DNA of 64,000 bases, taken from the NCBI RefSeq assembly GCF_030464345.1, contig NZ_VCYH01000008.1, forward strand, positions 1 through 64,000. Direction: 5' to 3'. Shown piece by piece: positions 8,886-17,177 of the stretch. Position 1 is the stretch's first letter; every line of letters begins with the position of its first letter. The position numbers were made by a program, and so were the translations under genes. The DNA comes from Methanoculleus frigidifontis (GTDB taxonomy: Archaea > Halobacteriota > Methanomicrobia > Methanomicrobiales > Methanoculleaceae). The notes under the pieces are model-generated. The model was given only the letters and a program-made list of their open reading frames with translations, had not been told where the DNA came from and ran no database searches.

Positions 8886-9311
8886 ATGATCCTTTCAGCA
8901 AGTGAGATCTCCCGACGCCTCTCTGAGGGGAACCTCATCATCGACCCCTACAGCCGGGAATCCCAGCAGCCGGCATCGTATGATCTCCGTGTTGCGGAGG
9001 ATACTGTCCTTCCGAAGGGTGCGTGCACGCTCGTCCATAGTATCGAGTGGGTTGAGCTGCCGACCGATGTCGCGGCGACCCTGCGGTGCAGGTCGTCATT
9101 TGCCCGGAGAGGAGTCCTCCTCGGTGGTGGCTTTGTGGATCCGGGTTTTCGCGGGCAATTGACGCTCTGCCTCGTCAACGCGGGGTCGGAGGACGTCTGC
9201 CTGGAGCAGGGAAACCGTGTGGTGCAGATGATCATGCAGACCGTGTTGAACGGCGATACGTTGTACCAGGGCAGATATCAGGACAGCAGGGGCACGGTGC
9301 AGACACGATGA
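8886..9311 (+). CDS. dUTPase / dCTP deaminase family protein
   Basis: 141 aa. The ATG at 8886 is chosen because an earlier in-frame ATG at 8823 lies inside the tRNA gene. Family motifs are present: SYDLR (31-35), RSSFARRG (69-76) and VDPGFRG (84-90). In dCTP deaminase a catalytic glutamate sits ten residues after the aspartate of the DPG motif; here that position is Cys95, so deamination is doubtful and dUTP hydrolysis by an archaeal dUTPase-like enzyme is more likely. At 141 aa it is also shorter than typical dCTP deaminases. It would act in dTTP supply and in keeping uracil out of DNA. It overlaps the next gene by 4 bases (ATGA), implying cotranscription. Confidence 0.8.
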   Translation: MILSASEISRRLSEGNLIIDPYSRESQQPASYDLRVAEDTVLPKGACTLVHSIEWVELPTDVAATLRCRSSFARRGVLLGGGFVDPGFRGQLTLCLVNAGSEDVCLEQGNRVVQMIMQTVLNGDTLYQGRYQDSRGTVQTR

Positions 9312-10267
9312 GTATGTCAATTCGATCGGAACGCAAGTATCTCGAGATCCTGCGTATTCTCAAAGAGGCCCATGAGCCCATGGGTGCAAAGCGGCTGAGC
9401 GAGCTGATGGCGGAACGGGGTTTTATCCTGAGCGACAGGGCCGTGCAGTATTATCTCCGCTACCTCGACGAGATGGGGTTCACCGTCAAAGTAGGCAACC
9501 GTGGCCGCATCCTCACCGAAGAAGGCACTGCCGAGACCGAGAGCGCCCTGGTCGATGAACGGATCGGGTTTATCATATCGAAGCTGGAACGGCTTGCGTT
9601 CAGGAGCACCTTCGATCCGGTGACCTGCACCGGAAACCTTGCCTACAACCTGACGCTGGTGCCCGAAGCGGATCTCGACGGGGTGACCGGTGCATTCGAT
9701 GAGGTTATCCGGGCGGAGTGCGGCTTTTTTGACTCGTACAGGGTGGTCGGCGACGACCCGAGGGTGCCGGACGGTCACGCGGGGATCATCACCATCTGCA
9801 GCGTTACGCTGGACGGCGTGCTGCAGAAGATGGGTATTCCGACACGCCTTGAGTATGCGGGAAGACTCGCCGTCAAAGAGGGGTCTGCTGCAGAGTTCGT
9901 CGATCTCATCGGATACCGGGGAACCAGCATCGACCCGCTACAGCTCTTCATATCCGCCGGCCTGACGGAGGTAAACCGCCTGGTGACCACGAACTGCGGG
10001 ATCGCGCTGGCCAATATTCGTGAAGTTCCTCTTTCTGCCGAGGATCTGGTGAAGGAGACCATCAGGCTGATGATAGACAGTGGATTTGCCTTCCCCGAAG
10101 GTATCGGCATCGGGAAGTTCAATCTTCATCCGCACCCGTACCGCCTCCCGGTCGTGGCATTCAGCGGCATGAACCTCATCGCAAACGCCATCGAGAAGGG
10201 ATATCAGATCAGGACGGAGATCGGCGCCGGGAATATACCATTCTCAAAAATGTCGGGTTCTATGTGA
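9308..10267 (+). CDS. NrpR-like transcriptional regulator (wHTH plus one NrpR/DUF128 domain)
   Basis: 319 aa. An N-terminal winged helix-turn-helix (about residues 5-70, with KRLSELMAERG and SDRAVQYYLRYL) is followed by a single NrpR regulatory domain (about 80-315, with CTGNLAYNLTL, IGYRGTSIDPLQ and TNCGIALANIREVP). NrpR proteins are the archaeal repressors of nitrogen-assimilation genes and release DNA on binding 2-oxoglutarate; some methanogens carry one-domain forms. Its targets here are unknown, and the nitrogenase-like genes of this window lie about 38 kb away. It overlaps the preceding gene by 4 bases and converges with the next, overlapping its 3' end by 8 bases. Confidence 0.82.
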   Translation: MSMSIRSERKYLEILRILKEAHEPMGAKRLSELMAERGFILSDRAVQYYLRYLDEMGFTVKVGNRGRILTEEGTAETESALVDERIGFIISKLERLAFRSTFDPVTCTGNLAYNLTLVPEADLDGVTGAFDEVIRAECGFFDSYRVVGDDPRVPDGHAGIITICSVTLDGVLQKMGIPTRLEYAGRLAVKEGSAAEFVDLIGYRGTSIDPLQLFISAGLTEVNRLVTTNCGIALANIREVPLSAEDLVKETIRLMIDSGFAFPEGIGIGKFNLHPHPYRLPVVAFSGMNLIANAIEKGYQIRTEIGAGNIPFSKMSGSM

Positions 10268-12149
10268 TCCAGACGATACTATCGTCATCCGGATCGTCAT
10301 CGCCTTTTCTCTCTTTTTTCTCCGGCTCCGGCTGCACGGTCTCGATGACGTTCAGCCTGCCGCGGGATGGGACCACTTCTTTCGGCCTTCCTCCCCCTCG
10401 CTCGAGCCCGCGCCCCGATCTGCCGAGGAGATCGTCCGACGGCCGTGGCTGCCGCGCCCCGATCCGCACCTCGCCGCCGGTGAACCCGTCGTCCCGGGCA
10501 CGCGGCCCGGCACCTTTCATCGCGATGGCCTCTCCGGTCATGGTGCCGTCCTTCGGCCGCTGCACCTGCTTGACGGCTGCGGTGAATCCTCCGCCGGCGT
10601 CCAGCTCCTTCGGGGCATTGACGGTCTTCATCTCCTTGGGTCCGAAGGCTCCTTCCTTCGGTGCGGGGGTTGACGAGACGGCGGTCTGCCGGGTAATATC
10701 GATCTCTCGCTTCTGTTCACGCCCCGGGAGTATGATGGCATCGTCCCCGTCCCTCTGCGGAGCACGGGGAATGGTCTCGATCGTATCGTCCTTCGATTCG
10801 CCCCGGTTTTTGGATCCGGGAAGCGACAGCATCTCGTCCTTCTCATCAGCGGATGATCCCGTCATCTCGTCATCAGTCTCCTCGTAGTAGTATGGTTCCG
10901 TGGGTGTGAGGTCTTCTTCCGCCTCGTCCGGCCATCGGGACTCGTCATCTCCGGCACCGGCCGGTTCCGGCCGTCCCTCCTGCTGTTTCTTCTGGAGTTC
11001 CTCCTCGCGTTCCAGCTGATACTCCGTCCTGATCTCCTTCAGCTCTTCGACGCGTGGGATGTTGTGCAGACCCGAGAGCATGACGATGATCCCGACATAT
11101 GCGGTGCTCTTCACCGGGTAGTCCCCCGAGCGCATCTCAAGGCCGGCGATGCTCCGGTCGATCCATTTGCGAACGGTCTGGAAGCCTTTCATGGAGAGTT
11201 CGGCCGATGGGCCGGCGATGAGCACCAGGGCTTTGTCGGCGCTCGTCAGGTCGGCGGGAATCGAGACCTCTTCGTAAACCGCTTTTTTCGCCAGCGAAAC
11301 GATCCTGGCTGCTTTCTCGTGTGAACCCTCGATGAAGTACTTTGACGACCGCCAGCGGTTGAAGACGTCAAGCCAGCTTCTGGGAAGGGGCTCTGAGGCG
11401 TATCCGATCGAGACGTATCCGCTGTTTTTCAGGGTGTTGAGCACTTCCCCGGCATCCAGGACGACCTCCGCGACCTCCACCCCGGACTCATTAAATTCCC
11501 CTGCACGAAGGAGCAGTCCCACCTGCCGGGCAATCCGCTCGTTGATGAGGTCGTACATATCCCTGGGGTTCTGCGGGAATGCGGGCGTTCTCCGCTGTGC
11601 CTGATTTTTGAGGCTGGTCTTCTCCTTTGCTGCAGCGGTAAGCGAAACTTTCAGCTTGTCGTGCCAGGTCTCGTTGTCGAAGAGAATAACGCCGTCGGTG
11701 ATCTCTCTGAGGTGTTCGAGATCGTCTGCGGCTTTTGCAGAGATCTTCTTCCCCTCGTTCAGTTCCGGCAGGATGGCAAGCGAGAAGATCGGTTCGATGT
11801 AGGACGTGCGCAGCTCCCGTATGATGATCGGGGCGAAGTTGACCATGTTGCCCCCGAGCCCCGTACACAGCAGAATTGCATCGATCTCCAGCGTATCCAG
11901 CCGCTGGATGCGGGTCATCACCTCCTCGATGTCGATGGTGCAGGTGACGTCATACGGCCGCTCGGGATCGATAGGGGGGAAAAAGATTCGTGCGGAGTCG
12001 GGCAGATGCCGGAGCTGCAGAAGGGTATTTGGTTCAATGTCGATGGCAACTGCGTTCATGCAGCATACCCTGCTTCGCTGATCGTGGTTGTGGAGTTTAT
12101 CCACGACCCGTGCTCCGGCACCCCCGAGGCCAATTGCCAAAACCCGCAT
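10260..12149 (-). CDS. Divergent FtsZ/tubulin-like GTPase with long disordered tail
   Basis: 629 aa from the ATG at 12149; an upstream in-frame ATG at 12266 adds an implausible basic segment. The N-terminal half resembles the tubulin/FtsZ superfamily: GLGGAG (7-12), AIDIEPN (35-41), and a signature-like loop CTGLGGN (95-101) where FtsZ normally has GGGTGTG. The region around PELNEGKKISAKAADDL resembles the nucleotide-contacting part of FtsZ. From about residue 390 the protein becomes a 240-residue acidic, Pro/Gly/Arg-rich, probably disordered tail ending DDDSIVWIT, much longer than FtsZ tails. This is neither canonical FtsZ nor clearly CetZ; a cytoskeletal role is inferred. It overlaps the nrpR-like gene tail to tail. 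Confidence 0.75.
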   Translation of the reverse strand: MRVLAIGLGGAGARVVDKLHNHDQRSRVCCMNAVAIDIEPNTLLQLRHLPDSARIFFPPIDPERPYDVTCTIDIEEVMTRIQRLDTLEIDAILLCTGLGGNMVNFAPIIIRELRTSYIEPIFSLAILPELNEGKKISAKAADDLEHLREITDGVILFDNETWHDKLKVSLTAAAKEKTSLKNQAQRRTPAFPQNPRDMYDLINERIARQVGLLLRAGEFNESGVEVAEVVLDAGEVLNTLKNSGYVSIGYASEPLPRSWLDVFNRWRSSKYFIEGSHEKAARIVSLAKKAVYEEVSIPADLTSADKALVLIAGPSAELSMKGFQTVRKWIDRSIAGLEMRSGDYPVKSTAYVGIIVMLSGLHNIPRVEELKEIRTEYQLEREEELQKKQQEGRPEPAGAGDDESRWPDEAEEDLTPTEPYYYEETDDEMTGSSADEKDEMLSLPGSKNRGESKDDTIETIPRAPQRDGDDAIILPGREQKREIDITRQTAVSSTPAPKEGAFGPKEMKTVNAPKELDAGGGFTAAVKQVQRPKDGTMTGEAIAMKGAGPRARDDGFTGGEVRIGARQPRPSDDLLGRSGRGLERGGGRPKEVVPSRGRLNVIETVQPEPEKKERKGDDDPDDDSIVWIT

Positions 12150-12379
12150 ATTGTATCCCTGTATCTGTCTGTGACGGTGCACCCGGAAATGAGCCGACTG
12201 CTCTCCGTGATGCACCGGTAAATCATTGTTGTGTTTGGAGGGGCGTGATGATATACATTTCTCCATGGTTCTTTGGGATCGGGGTTTTGCATTCGTTGGA
12301 TATATCTAATTTTTGGAATTCGCGATCGTTAGTTTATTCTTTTTTTGAATATTCCGACTGTCTGGTTGGAATTTAATGG

Positions 12380-12400
12380 CAGGGCTGAATTAGCGCCCTG
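12380..12400. promoter_or_regulatory. Inverted repeat upstream of mer
   Basis: CAGGGC and GCCCTG form a 6-bp stem around a 9-base loop, immediately before the TTTGAG half-site cluster. It could be a hairpin or part of the mer control region. The larger spacer 12150-12497 contains no gene. Confidence 0.35.
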
Positions 12401-12443
12401 TTTGAGTTCCCAGCAGCGGAGATGCCGTTTGAGCGAACTCAAA
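12401..12443 (+). promoter_or_regulatory. Candidate operator of mer: TTTGAG half-sites
   Basis: A perfect 16-base palindrome, TTTGAGCGAACTCAAA, occupies 12428-12443 directly upstream of the TATA box. A further half-site, TTTGAGTTC (12401-12409), forms a second 9-bp inverted repeat with GAACTCAAA at 12435-12443. The position just upstream of the BRE/TATA suits an activator or repressor. Confidence 0.55.
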
Positions 12444-12448
12444 ATGAT

Positions 12449-12460
12449 AATATATTTAAA
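12449..12460 (+). promoter_or_regulatory. TATA box of mer
   Basis: AATATATTTAAA is a strong archaeal TATA element in otherwise GC-rich DNA, about 40-50 bases before the TTG start. It predicts transcription from around 12478-12485 and a short leader carrying GAGGTGA. Confidence 0.75.
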
Positions 12461-12497
12461 TCTCGGTAGAGTAACTACTCAATGAGGTGAAAAGGCC

Positions 12498-13487
12498 TTG
12501 AGTTATGGTATTGAATTTGTGCCAGGAAATGTCAATGTCAAGCAGGTTGTAAATTACTGCAAACTTGCGGAATCAAAAGATATTGACTTCGCGTGGATCA
12601 CCAACCACTACAACAACCGTCACTGCTACCCGACCCTTGCTGCAATCGCAATGGAGACCGATACGCTGAAGATGGGCCCGGGGATCATGAACACCTTCAC
12701 CGACACCCCGGCCGCGATCGCATCCTTCATGGCGACCCTGAACGAGATCTCCGACGGACGTGCCGTGCTCGGTATCGGACCCGGCGACCTGTCCACCCTC
12801 CCCAAGCTCGCGATCGAGCCCACGAAGCCTGTCGCCCGCCTGCAGGAGGGCGTTGTTCAGATCCGTGCCCTCCTCTCCGGAGAAGAGGTCAAGAAGACCG
12901 GCGATATGGAGTTCTTCGACTATGACGGAGCAAAGCTGACCGGTGTCACCCTGCCGGGCAAGAAGGGCATCCCGATCTACATCGGTGCACAGGGCCCCAA
13001 GATGCTCGAGCTCGCCGGTACTATCGGCGACGGTTCGCTGATTAACGCATCCAACCCGAAGGACTTCGAGGCAGCCATTCCGATCATCAAGAAGGCTCAG
13101 GAAGCCGCCGGCAGGAAGAGCCACGATGTCGGTGCATACACCGCCATGTCCATCGACCAGAGCGAGAAGAAGGCACGCAATGCAGCAAAGATCGTTGCCG
13201 CATTCATCGCCGCCGGATCCCCGCCGCCCCTGCTGCAGCGCCACGGACTCGACATGAACAACGTCGCGAAGATCAAGGAAGCCCTCTCCCGCTTCGACTT
13301 CAAGGCGGTCGGCGGTCTCGTCGGCGATGCAGAGATCGATGCATTCACCATCGCAGGCACCCCCGAGATAGTCAAGCAGAAGTGTGATGACCTCATGGCG
13401 GCCGGTGTGACCCAGATCATCTTCGGTTCCCCGCTCGGTCCCGACATGACCAACTCCATCCGCCTGCTCGGCAAGTACGTCGTGTAA
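12498..13487 (+). CDS. mer: 5,10-methylenetetrahydromethanopterin reductase (F420-dependent)
   Basis: 329 aa, full length. It starts with TTG at 12498, seven bases after the ribosome binding site GAGGTGA, and gives MSYGIEFVPG. It belongs to the bacterial luciferase-like TIM-barrel flavin/F420 family; typical Mer segments include ITNHYNNR, GIGPGDL and PIYIGAQGPKMLELAG. It reduces methylene-H4MPT to methyl-H4MPT with reduced F420, the step after Mtd in CO2 reduction to methane, in the cytoplasm. The strong TATA box, palindromic operator and highly biased codons suggest high, regulated expression. A T-tract follows the gene. Confidence 0.97.
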   Translation: MSYGIEFVPGNVNVKQVVNYCKLAESKDIDFAWITNHYNNRHCYPTLAAIAMETDTLKMGPGIMNTFTDTPAAIASFMATLNEISDGRAVLGIGPGDLSTLPKLAIEPTKPVARLQEGVVQIRALLSGEEVKKTGDMEFFDYDGAKLTGVTLPGKKGIPIYIGAQGPKMLELAGTIGDGSLINASNPKDFEAAIPIIKKAQEAAGRKSHDVGAYTAMSIDQSEKKARNAAKIVAAFIAAGSPPPLLQRHGLDMNNVAKIKEALSRFDFKAVGGLVGDAEIDAFTIAGTPEIVKQKCDDLMAAGVTQIIFGSPLGPDMTNSIRLLGKYVV

Positions 13488-13511
13488 GACCAGGGAGTAA
13501 ATACCCTTCAC

Positions 13512-13517
13512 TTTTTT
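13512..13517 (+). terminator. T-tract after mer
   Basis: TTTTTT lies 24 bases past the mer stop codon, in the usual form of archaeal terminators. There is no strong hairpin. Confidence 0.45.
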
Positions 13518-13576
13518 GCGCCGGTGCTTTGCTGGCATTTATTACGATCAGGCTCCTATCTCTGGTGTGAGGAGCA

Positions 13577-14515
13577 ATGTTCACGGCACAGGAGATCCAG
13601 ACTGCGCGGGGGACGATACAGTACCGGCGCGAATCACTGACCGGTATCCAGTGCCGGATCAGTCCGGTCCGCCTGAAACGGCGGCTTGATGCAGACGTGT
13701 CGATGCAGTATACCGCCGACGGGTGCCCTTTCTGTCCCGGGAAGATCGACGCCGCGACGCCGACGTTCGACGGCGGCTTTCGGATCCTGCACGGCGAGAG
13801 CGTCACGTTTCCGAATCTCTATCCCTACTCCGCCGTTCATACGGTGACGGTGATAACGAAAGCTCACACCGTCGACCGCTTCCGAAAGGAGCAGCTCTCT
13901 GACGCCTTCCTCGGGATGATCGAGTCGCTCCGGGGCTCGGAGGGGTATCAGAGCATCAACTGGAACAATCTGCCGTCGGCGGGGGCGAGCCTCGTACACC
14001 CGCATCTCCAGGGCATCGTCGATCCGGTTCCGTCGTACCTGGCAGGCCGCTACCTGGCCGGCAGCGCAGCGTATCTGCGCAAGCACAACCGGGTCTACTG
14101 GGACGATCTGCGTGCACGGGAATCCGGATCCGACCGTTTTCTCTTCGAGGACGACGAGATCTTCTGGTCGGCAAGCCCGGTCCCGCTCGGCGAGCGGGAG
14201 GTGCGGGGGCTGCTTCCCATTGCCACGCTCGATGAGCTTGAGCCGTACGTCGACCCCCTGGTTTCAGGGCTTCTCACCGTCATCGATCTCTACCGGAGCC
14301 TCGGGACGTATGCCTTTAATGTTGCTCTTTTCTTCGATAAGCCGGGTCATGACCGGGGGTATCGTGCCTTCTGCTCGGTCATATCGCGGATAAACCCGAA
14401 CCGGCTCTGCATCTGCGACTCGGCGTTTATGGAGCGGCTGCACCAGGAACCGGTCATCCTCACCCTTCCGGAAGATCTCGGGCGGCTCTTCCGGGAGGGG
14501 CGCACCCGATCCTGA
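13577..14515 (+). CDS. Galactose-1-phosphate uridylyltransferase-like (HIT superfamily) protein
   Basis: 312 aa; ATG at 13577 after GTGAGGAG. It has C50-P-F-C53 followed by the active-site stretch H141-P-H-L-Q145, the GalT/HIT pattern in which the second histidine forms the nucleotidyl intermediate; classical GalT has HPHGQ. INWNNLPSAGASLVHPH and RINPN resemble GalT. It is somewhat shorter than bacterial GalT (about 340-350). The likely activity is transfer of UMP or AMP to or from sugar phosphates, but the exact substrate is open. It lies 34 bases upstream of the aldehyde dehydrogenase gene on the same strand and is probably cotranscribed with it. Confidence 0.75.
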   Translation: MFTAQEIQTARGTIQYRRESLTGIQCRISPVRLKRRLDADVSMQYTADGCPFCPGKIDAATPTFDGGFRILHGESVTFPNLYPYSAVHTVTVITKAHTVDRFRKEQLSDAFLGMIESLRGSEGYQSINWNNLPSAGASLVHPHLQGIVDPVPSYLAGRYLAGSAAYLRKHNRVYWDDLRARESGSDRFLFEDDEIFWSASPVPLGEREVRGLLPIATLDELEPYVDPLVSGLLTVIDLYRSLGTYAFNVALFFDKPGHDRGYRAFCSVISRINPNRLCICDSAFMERLHQEPVILTLPEDLGRLFREGRTRS

Positions 14516-14549
14516 AACCTCAAATCGTTGAACGGCCCAACGATAGTTT

Positions 14550-15986
14550 ATGCGTGACCCTGTTCCCTTTCTGATCGGCGGCGAGCGGCGCCGGAGTGCC
14601 GATGTCGCTGATATCCGTTTCCCGTATACCGGCGACGTGGCCGGGTGCGTCTTCCTCGCGGGAGACGGCGACGTCGAGGATGCCGTCCGTGCTGCGACCG
14701 CCGGCTTTGCGGTGACCCGCAGGCTTCCTGCGTATGCCCGGTCGCGGGTCCTGGATCGGCTTGCGGATCTGATTGAAGAGCGCGGGGACGAACTCGCCGA
14801 AGCGATCGTCCTCGAGGCGGGGAAGACGAAGACGCTTGCCCGGGGCGAGGCGGCACGCGCAGCCGAGACGATCCGGATTTCGGCCGAGGAGGCGCGCCGC
14901 ATCCATGGCGAAATTTTGCCGCTCGACTGGAACAGTGCAGGCGAGGGGTATACCGGCTACACCCGCCGGTTTCCGATTGGCCCTATTCTCTGCATCACCG
15001 GGTTTAACTTCCCGCTGAACCTGGCATGCCACAAGGTCGGGCCGGCGATCGCCGCAGGGAACCCGGTCATTCTCAAACCCGCGACGAAGACACCCCTCAC
15101 CGCTCTCCTGCTCGGCGAGATGGTCTTGGACGCCGGTTTCCCGCCGGAAGCGATCAGCGTTCTCCCCTGCACCACCGGGCGTGCCGAACGCCTGGTGGCA
15201 GACGACCGGATCGCCTACGTCAGTTTCACCGGCAGCCCGGACGTCGGGTGGCATATCAAAGCGATCGCCGGGAGGAAACGGGTGGGGCTCGAGCTCGGGG
15301 GCAACGCGGCGGCGGTCGTCTGCGAGGATGCCGATATCGTGCATGCCGCATCCCGGGTAACCGCCGGGGCGTTCTCGAACGCCGGACAGGTCTGCATCTC
15401 GGTGCAGCGGGTCTTCGTGCATGCGTCGGTGTACGATCGCTTCCTCGACGAGCTCCTGCCGAGAGTCCGCAGCCTGAAGGTCGGCGACCCCCGGCAGGAC
15501 GATACGGACGTCGGGCCGATGATCTCGCCGGAGGCGGCCGCCGGGGCGCACGAAAAGGTCGCGGAAGCAGTTCGAGAGGGCGCACGCGTTCTGGCGGGAG
15601 GCTCGTGCGACGGCACGCTCTTCGAACCGACCGTCCTCGTCGATACGGCACCCGCGATGCGGGTTAACAGGACGGAGATCTTTGCGCCGGTCGTCACGGT
15701 CACGCCGTACGACGCGTATGCCGAAGCGCTGGCACGTGTCAACGACTCGCCCTTCGGACTGCAGGCCGGGGTCTTCACCCGGGATATGCGCCGCATCATG
15801 CAGGCGCTTGAGGAGCTGCGGGTCGGCGGGGTGGTGATCGGCGATATTCCCACCGTCAGGATGGACCATATGCCCTACGGCGGGGTGAAGGCGTCGGGGC
15901 TCGGGCGTGAAGGCCCGCGCTACGCCATCGAGGAGATGACCGAGATGCGGCTGATGGTCGTCAACGCGGGCGGTTGGGAATCGTAA
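14550..15986 (+). CDS. NAD(P)-dependent aldehyde dehydrogenase, possibly lactaldehyde dehydrogenase-like
   Basis: 478 aa, full-length ALDH superfamily member. The Rossmann-type FTGSPDVG, the general base in LELGGN (Glu248) and the catalytic cysteine in NAGQVCIS (Cys282) are all present, as is the late ALDH motif PYGGVKASGLGREG. In methanogens a related enzyme (CofA) oxidises lactaldehyde to lactate for F420 synthesis, so CofA is a plausible identity. Succinate-semialdehyde or glyceraldehyde-3-phosphate type substrates cannot be excluded from sequence alone. Confidence 0.85.
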   Translation: MRDPVPFLIGGERRRSADVADIRFPYTGDVAGCVFLAGDGDVEDAVRAATAGFAVTRRLPAYARSRVLDRLADLIEERGDELAEAIVLEAGKTKTLARGEAARAAETIRISAEEARRIHGEILPLDWNSAGEGYTGYTRRFPIGPILCITGFNFPLNLACHKVGPAIAAGNPVILKPATKTPLTALLLGEMVLDAGFPPEAISVLPCTTGRAERLVADDRIAYVSFTGSPDVGWHIKAIAGRKRVGLELGGNAAAVVCEDADIVHAASRVTAGAFSNAGQVCISVQRVFVHASVYDRFLDELLPRVRSLKVGDPRQDDTDVGPMISPEAAAGAHEKVAEAVREGARVLAGGSCDGTLFEPTVLVDTAPAMRVNRTEIFAPVVTVTPYDAYAEALARVNDSPFGLQAGVFTRDMRRIMQALEELRVGGVVIGDIPTVRMDHMPYGGVKASGLGREGPRYAIEEMTEMRLMVVNAGGWES

Positions 15987-16262
15987 TCGGACTTGCGTTC
16001 TTTTTGGAAAACAGGACCCGTGAAGGTGGGGTCAGGGGAGAGGGCGAGCCCCCTTCTGCCCCAAGATGCTCGGAAATTGGTAATGCCCGAAGAGAATGCT
16101 GACAACCTCTATGCGGGCATCTGATGCGGTGTGCACAGCCACTGTCTGTCCCGACCTGGTGATTGCAGGGGCAATCGCGTTGGGGGAGGGTACCAGGGGA
16201 GGGGAGGCATCCCCCCATATACGCTAGCGTACCCTATGGGTGCACTGAATTCCTGTTGAGGG

Positions 16263-16440
16263 TATCTCAATACTCTCTGGCAGGAGGGGGAGACCCCCTC
16301 CCGCACCCACCCCCCGCACGATACCCCCAGAAATATCGTGCTTATAGGTTCTGCCTCTGATGCACTTCCCTTACGGATACATCGAGAGGAGTGCGTCGAT
16401 TCAGATCGAACGTTTCCATCCACGAATCTTTTTGGGATGT
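16263..16440 (+). repeat. Dispersed intergenic repeat B, copy 1
   Basis: Contains TCTCTGGCAGGAGGGGGAGA, AATATCGTGCTTATAGGTTC and ATCGAGAGGAGTGCGTCGAT. Its reverse complement recurs at about 54099-54276 with few changes over about 170 bases. It includes the self-complementary GGGGGAGACCCCC. It sits about 80 bases from a copy of repeat A, so the two families are neighbours here but separate elsewhere. Confidence 0.88.
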
Positions 16441-16517
16441 GCTCGTTGCTATCGGTGGGGCTCAGGCAATTGATGCGGTCGGAGCTATTGCTCCGGATGA
16501 CCGCAATCCGGGGTATC

Positions 16518-16703
16518 CGGGGCACGGCTTTCCCGTGGGTATCGCCATGACTGCCCCCGCCCCTTGAGGGGCGGGGGAGGAGGCCGGAGGCCGGGTGAGG
16601 TGGGGTTGATGATGTCTGTGGATCTTCGCAGGAGACAGGGGAGGGGAAAACCCCTCCCCGTCGGCTCCGCCCCGGGGGCGATAGCCGCCACGGTCCACGG
16701 CAT
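16518..16703 (+). repeat. Dispersed intergenic repeat A, copy 2
   Basis: Same orientation and order as 8506-8690, including CACGGCTTTCCCGTGGGTAT, CCTTGAGGGGCGGGGGAGG and CCACGGTCCACGGCATG. It differs by short internal indels in the G-rich centre. Confidence 0.85.
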
Positions 16704-17158
16704 GGGAAGACGCCCGGGAAAAAGGTCGTCCCCGGCACCAGCCTCGTCAGGGGAAGGACGCGGGAGACGCGCAAATCCCCGTATCGGAGGGTAGCGCTAA
16801 TGGGGCCCGGCTCCTCCCCTGGCCCCACCCCCGCGAAGATCTCCCTCACGGATCCGGAGAGTCACCGCGAGACCATTACTCCAGGTTAGTCCGGTTTTCC
16901 GAAATTTTTGTATTCTCCTATGGGGTTCTTCAGGAAAATTCCGGCCTGCGCAGCCCGTTCAGGAGAAAACCTCCACTCCTGGATCCCGGCTCATTCCAGA
17001 AGAAACTGCCCGCCGCCCGTGGTATCCCGGGTGCGTGTCTGCTTCGCTGCGTGCACACCGGTGCTCATCCTCCACGGGGACAAACCAGCGCTAGCCGGGA
17101 ACCTCCCGTCCCCTCTGCAGGAACGTCGCGGTAAAGCCGGCTGCCCGCCGGCACACAG

Positions 17159-17165
17159 AAAAAAA
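17159..17165 (-). terminator. T-tract after mtd
   Basis: Seven A residues on the plus strand give TTTTTTT on the mtd transcript 12 bases past its stop codon, a typical archaeal terminator. Confidence 0.5.
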
Positions 17166-17177
17166 GTGTATTGTGGT

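Larger units (their letters stand above)
15987..17158. other. Gene-free stretch with two dispersed repeats
   Basis: About 1.2 kb between the aldehyde dehydrogenase gene and mtd without a convincing gene. It contains repeat B (about 16263-16440) and repeat A (16518-16703), listed separately. ORFs here, including a 246-codon minus-strand one, are Pro/Ser/Arg-rich products of repeat composition. The remainder (15987-16260, 16704-17158) shows no recognisable feature. Confidence 0.65.

Noticed and set aside
16109-16849. 246-codon minus-strand ORF
   Set aside because: It runs through repeats A and B, is Pro/Ser/Arg-rich, and has no ribosome binding site or recognisable motif.
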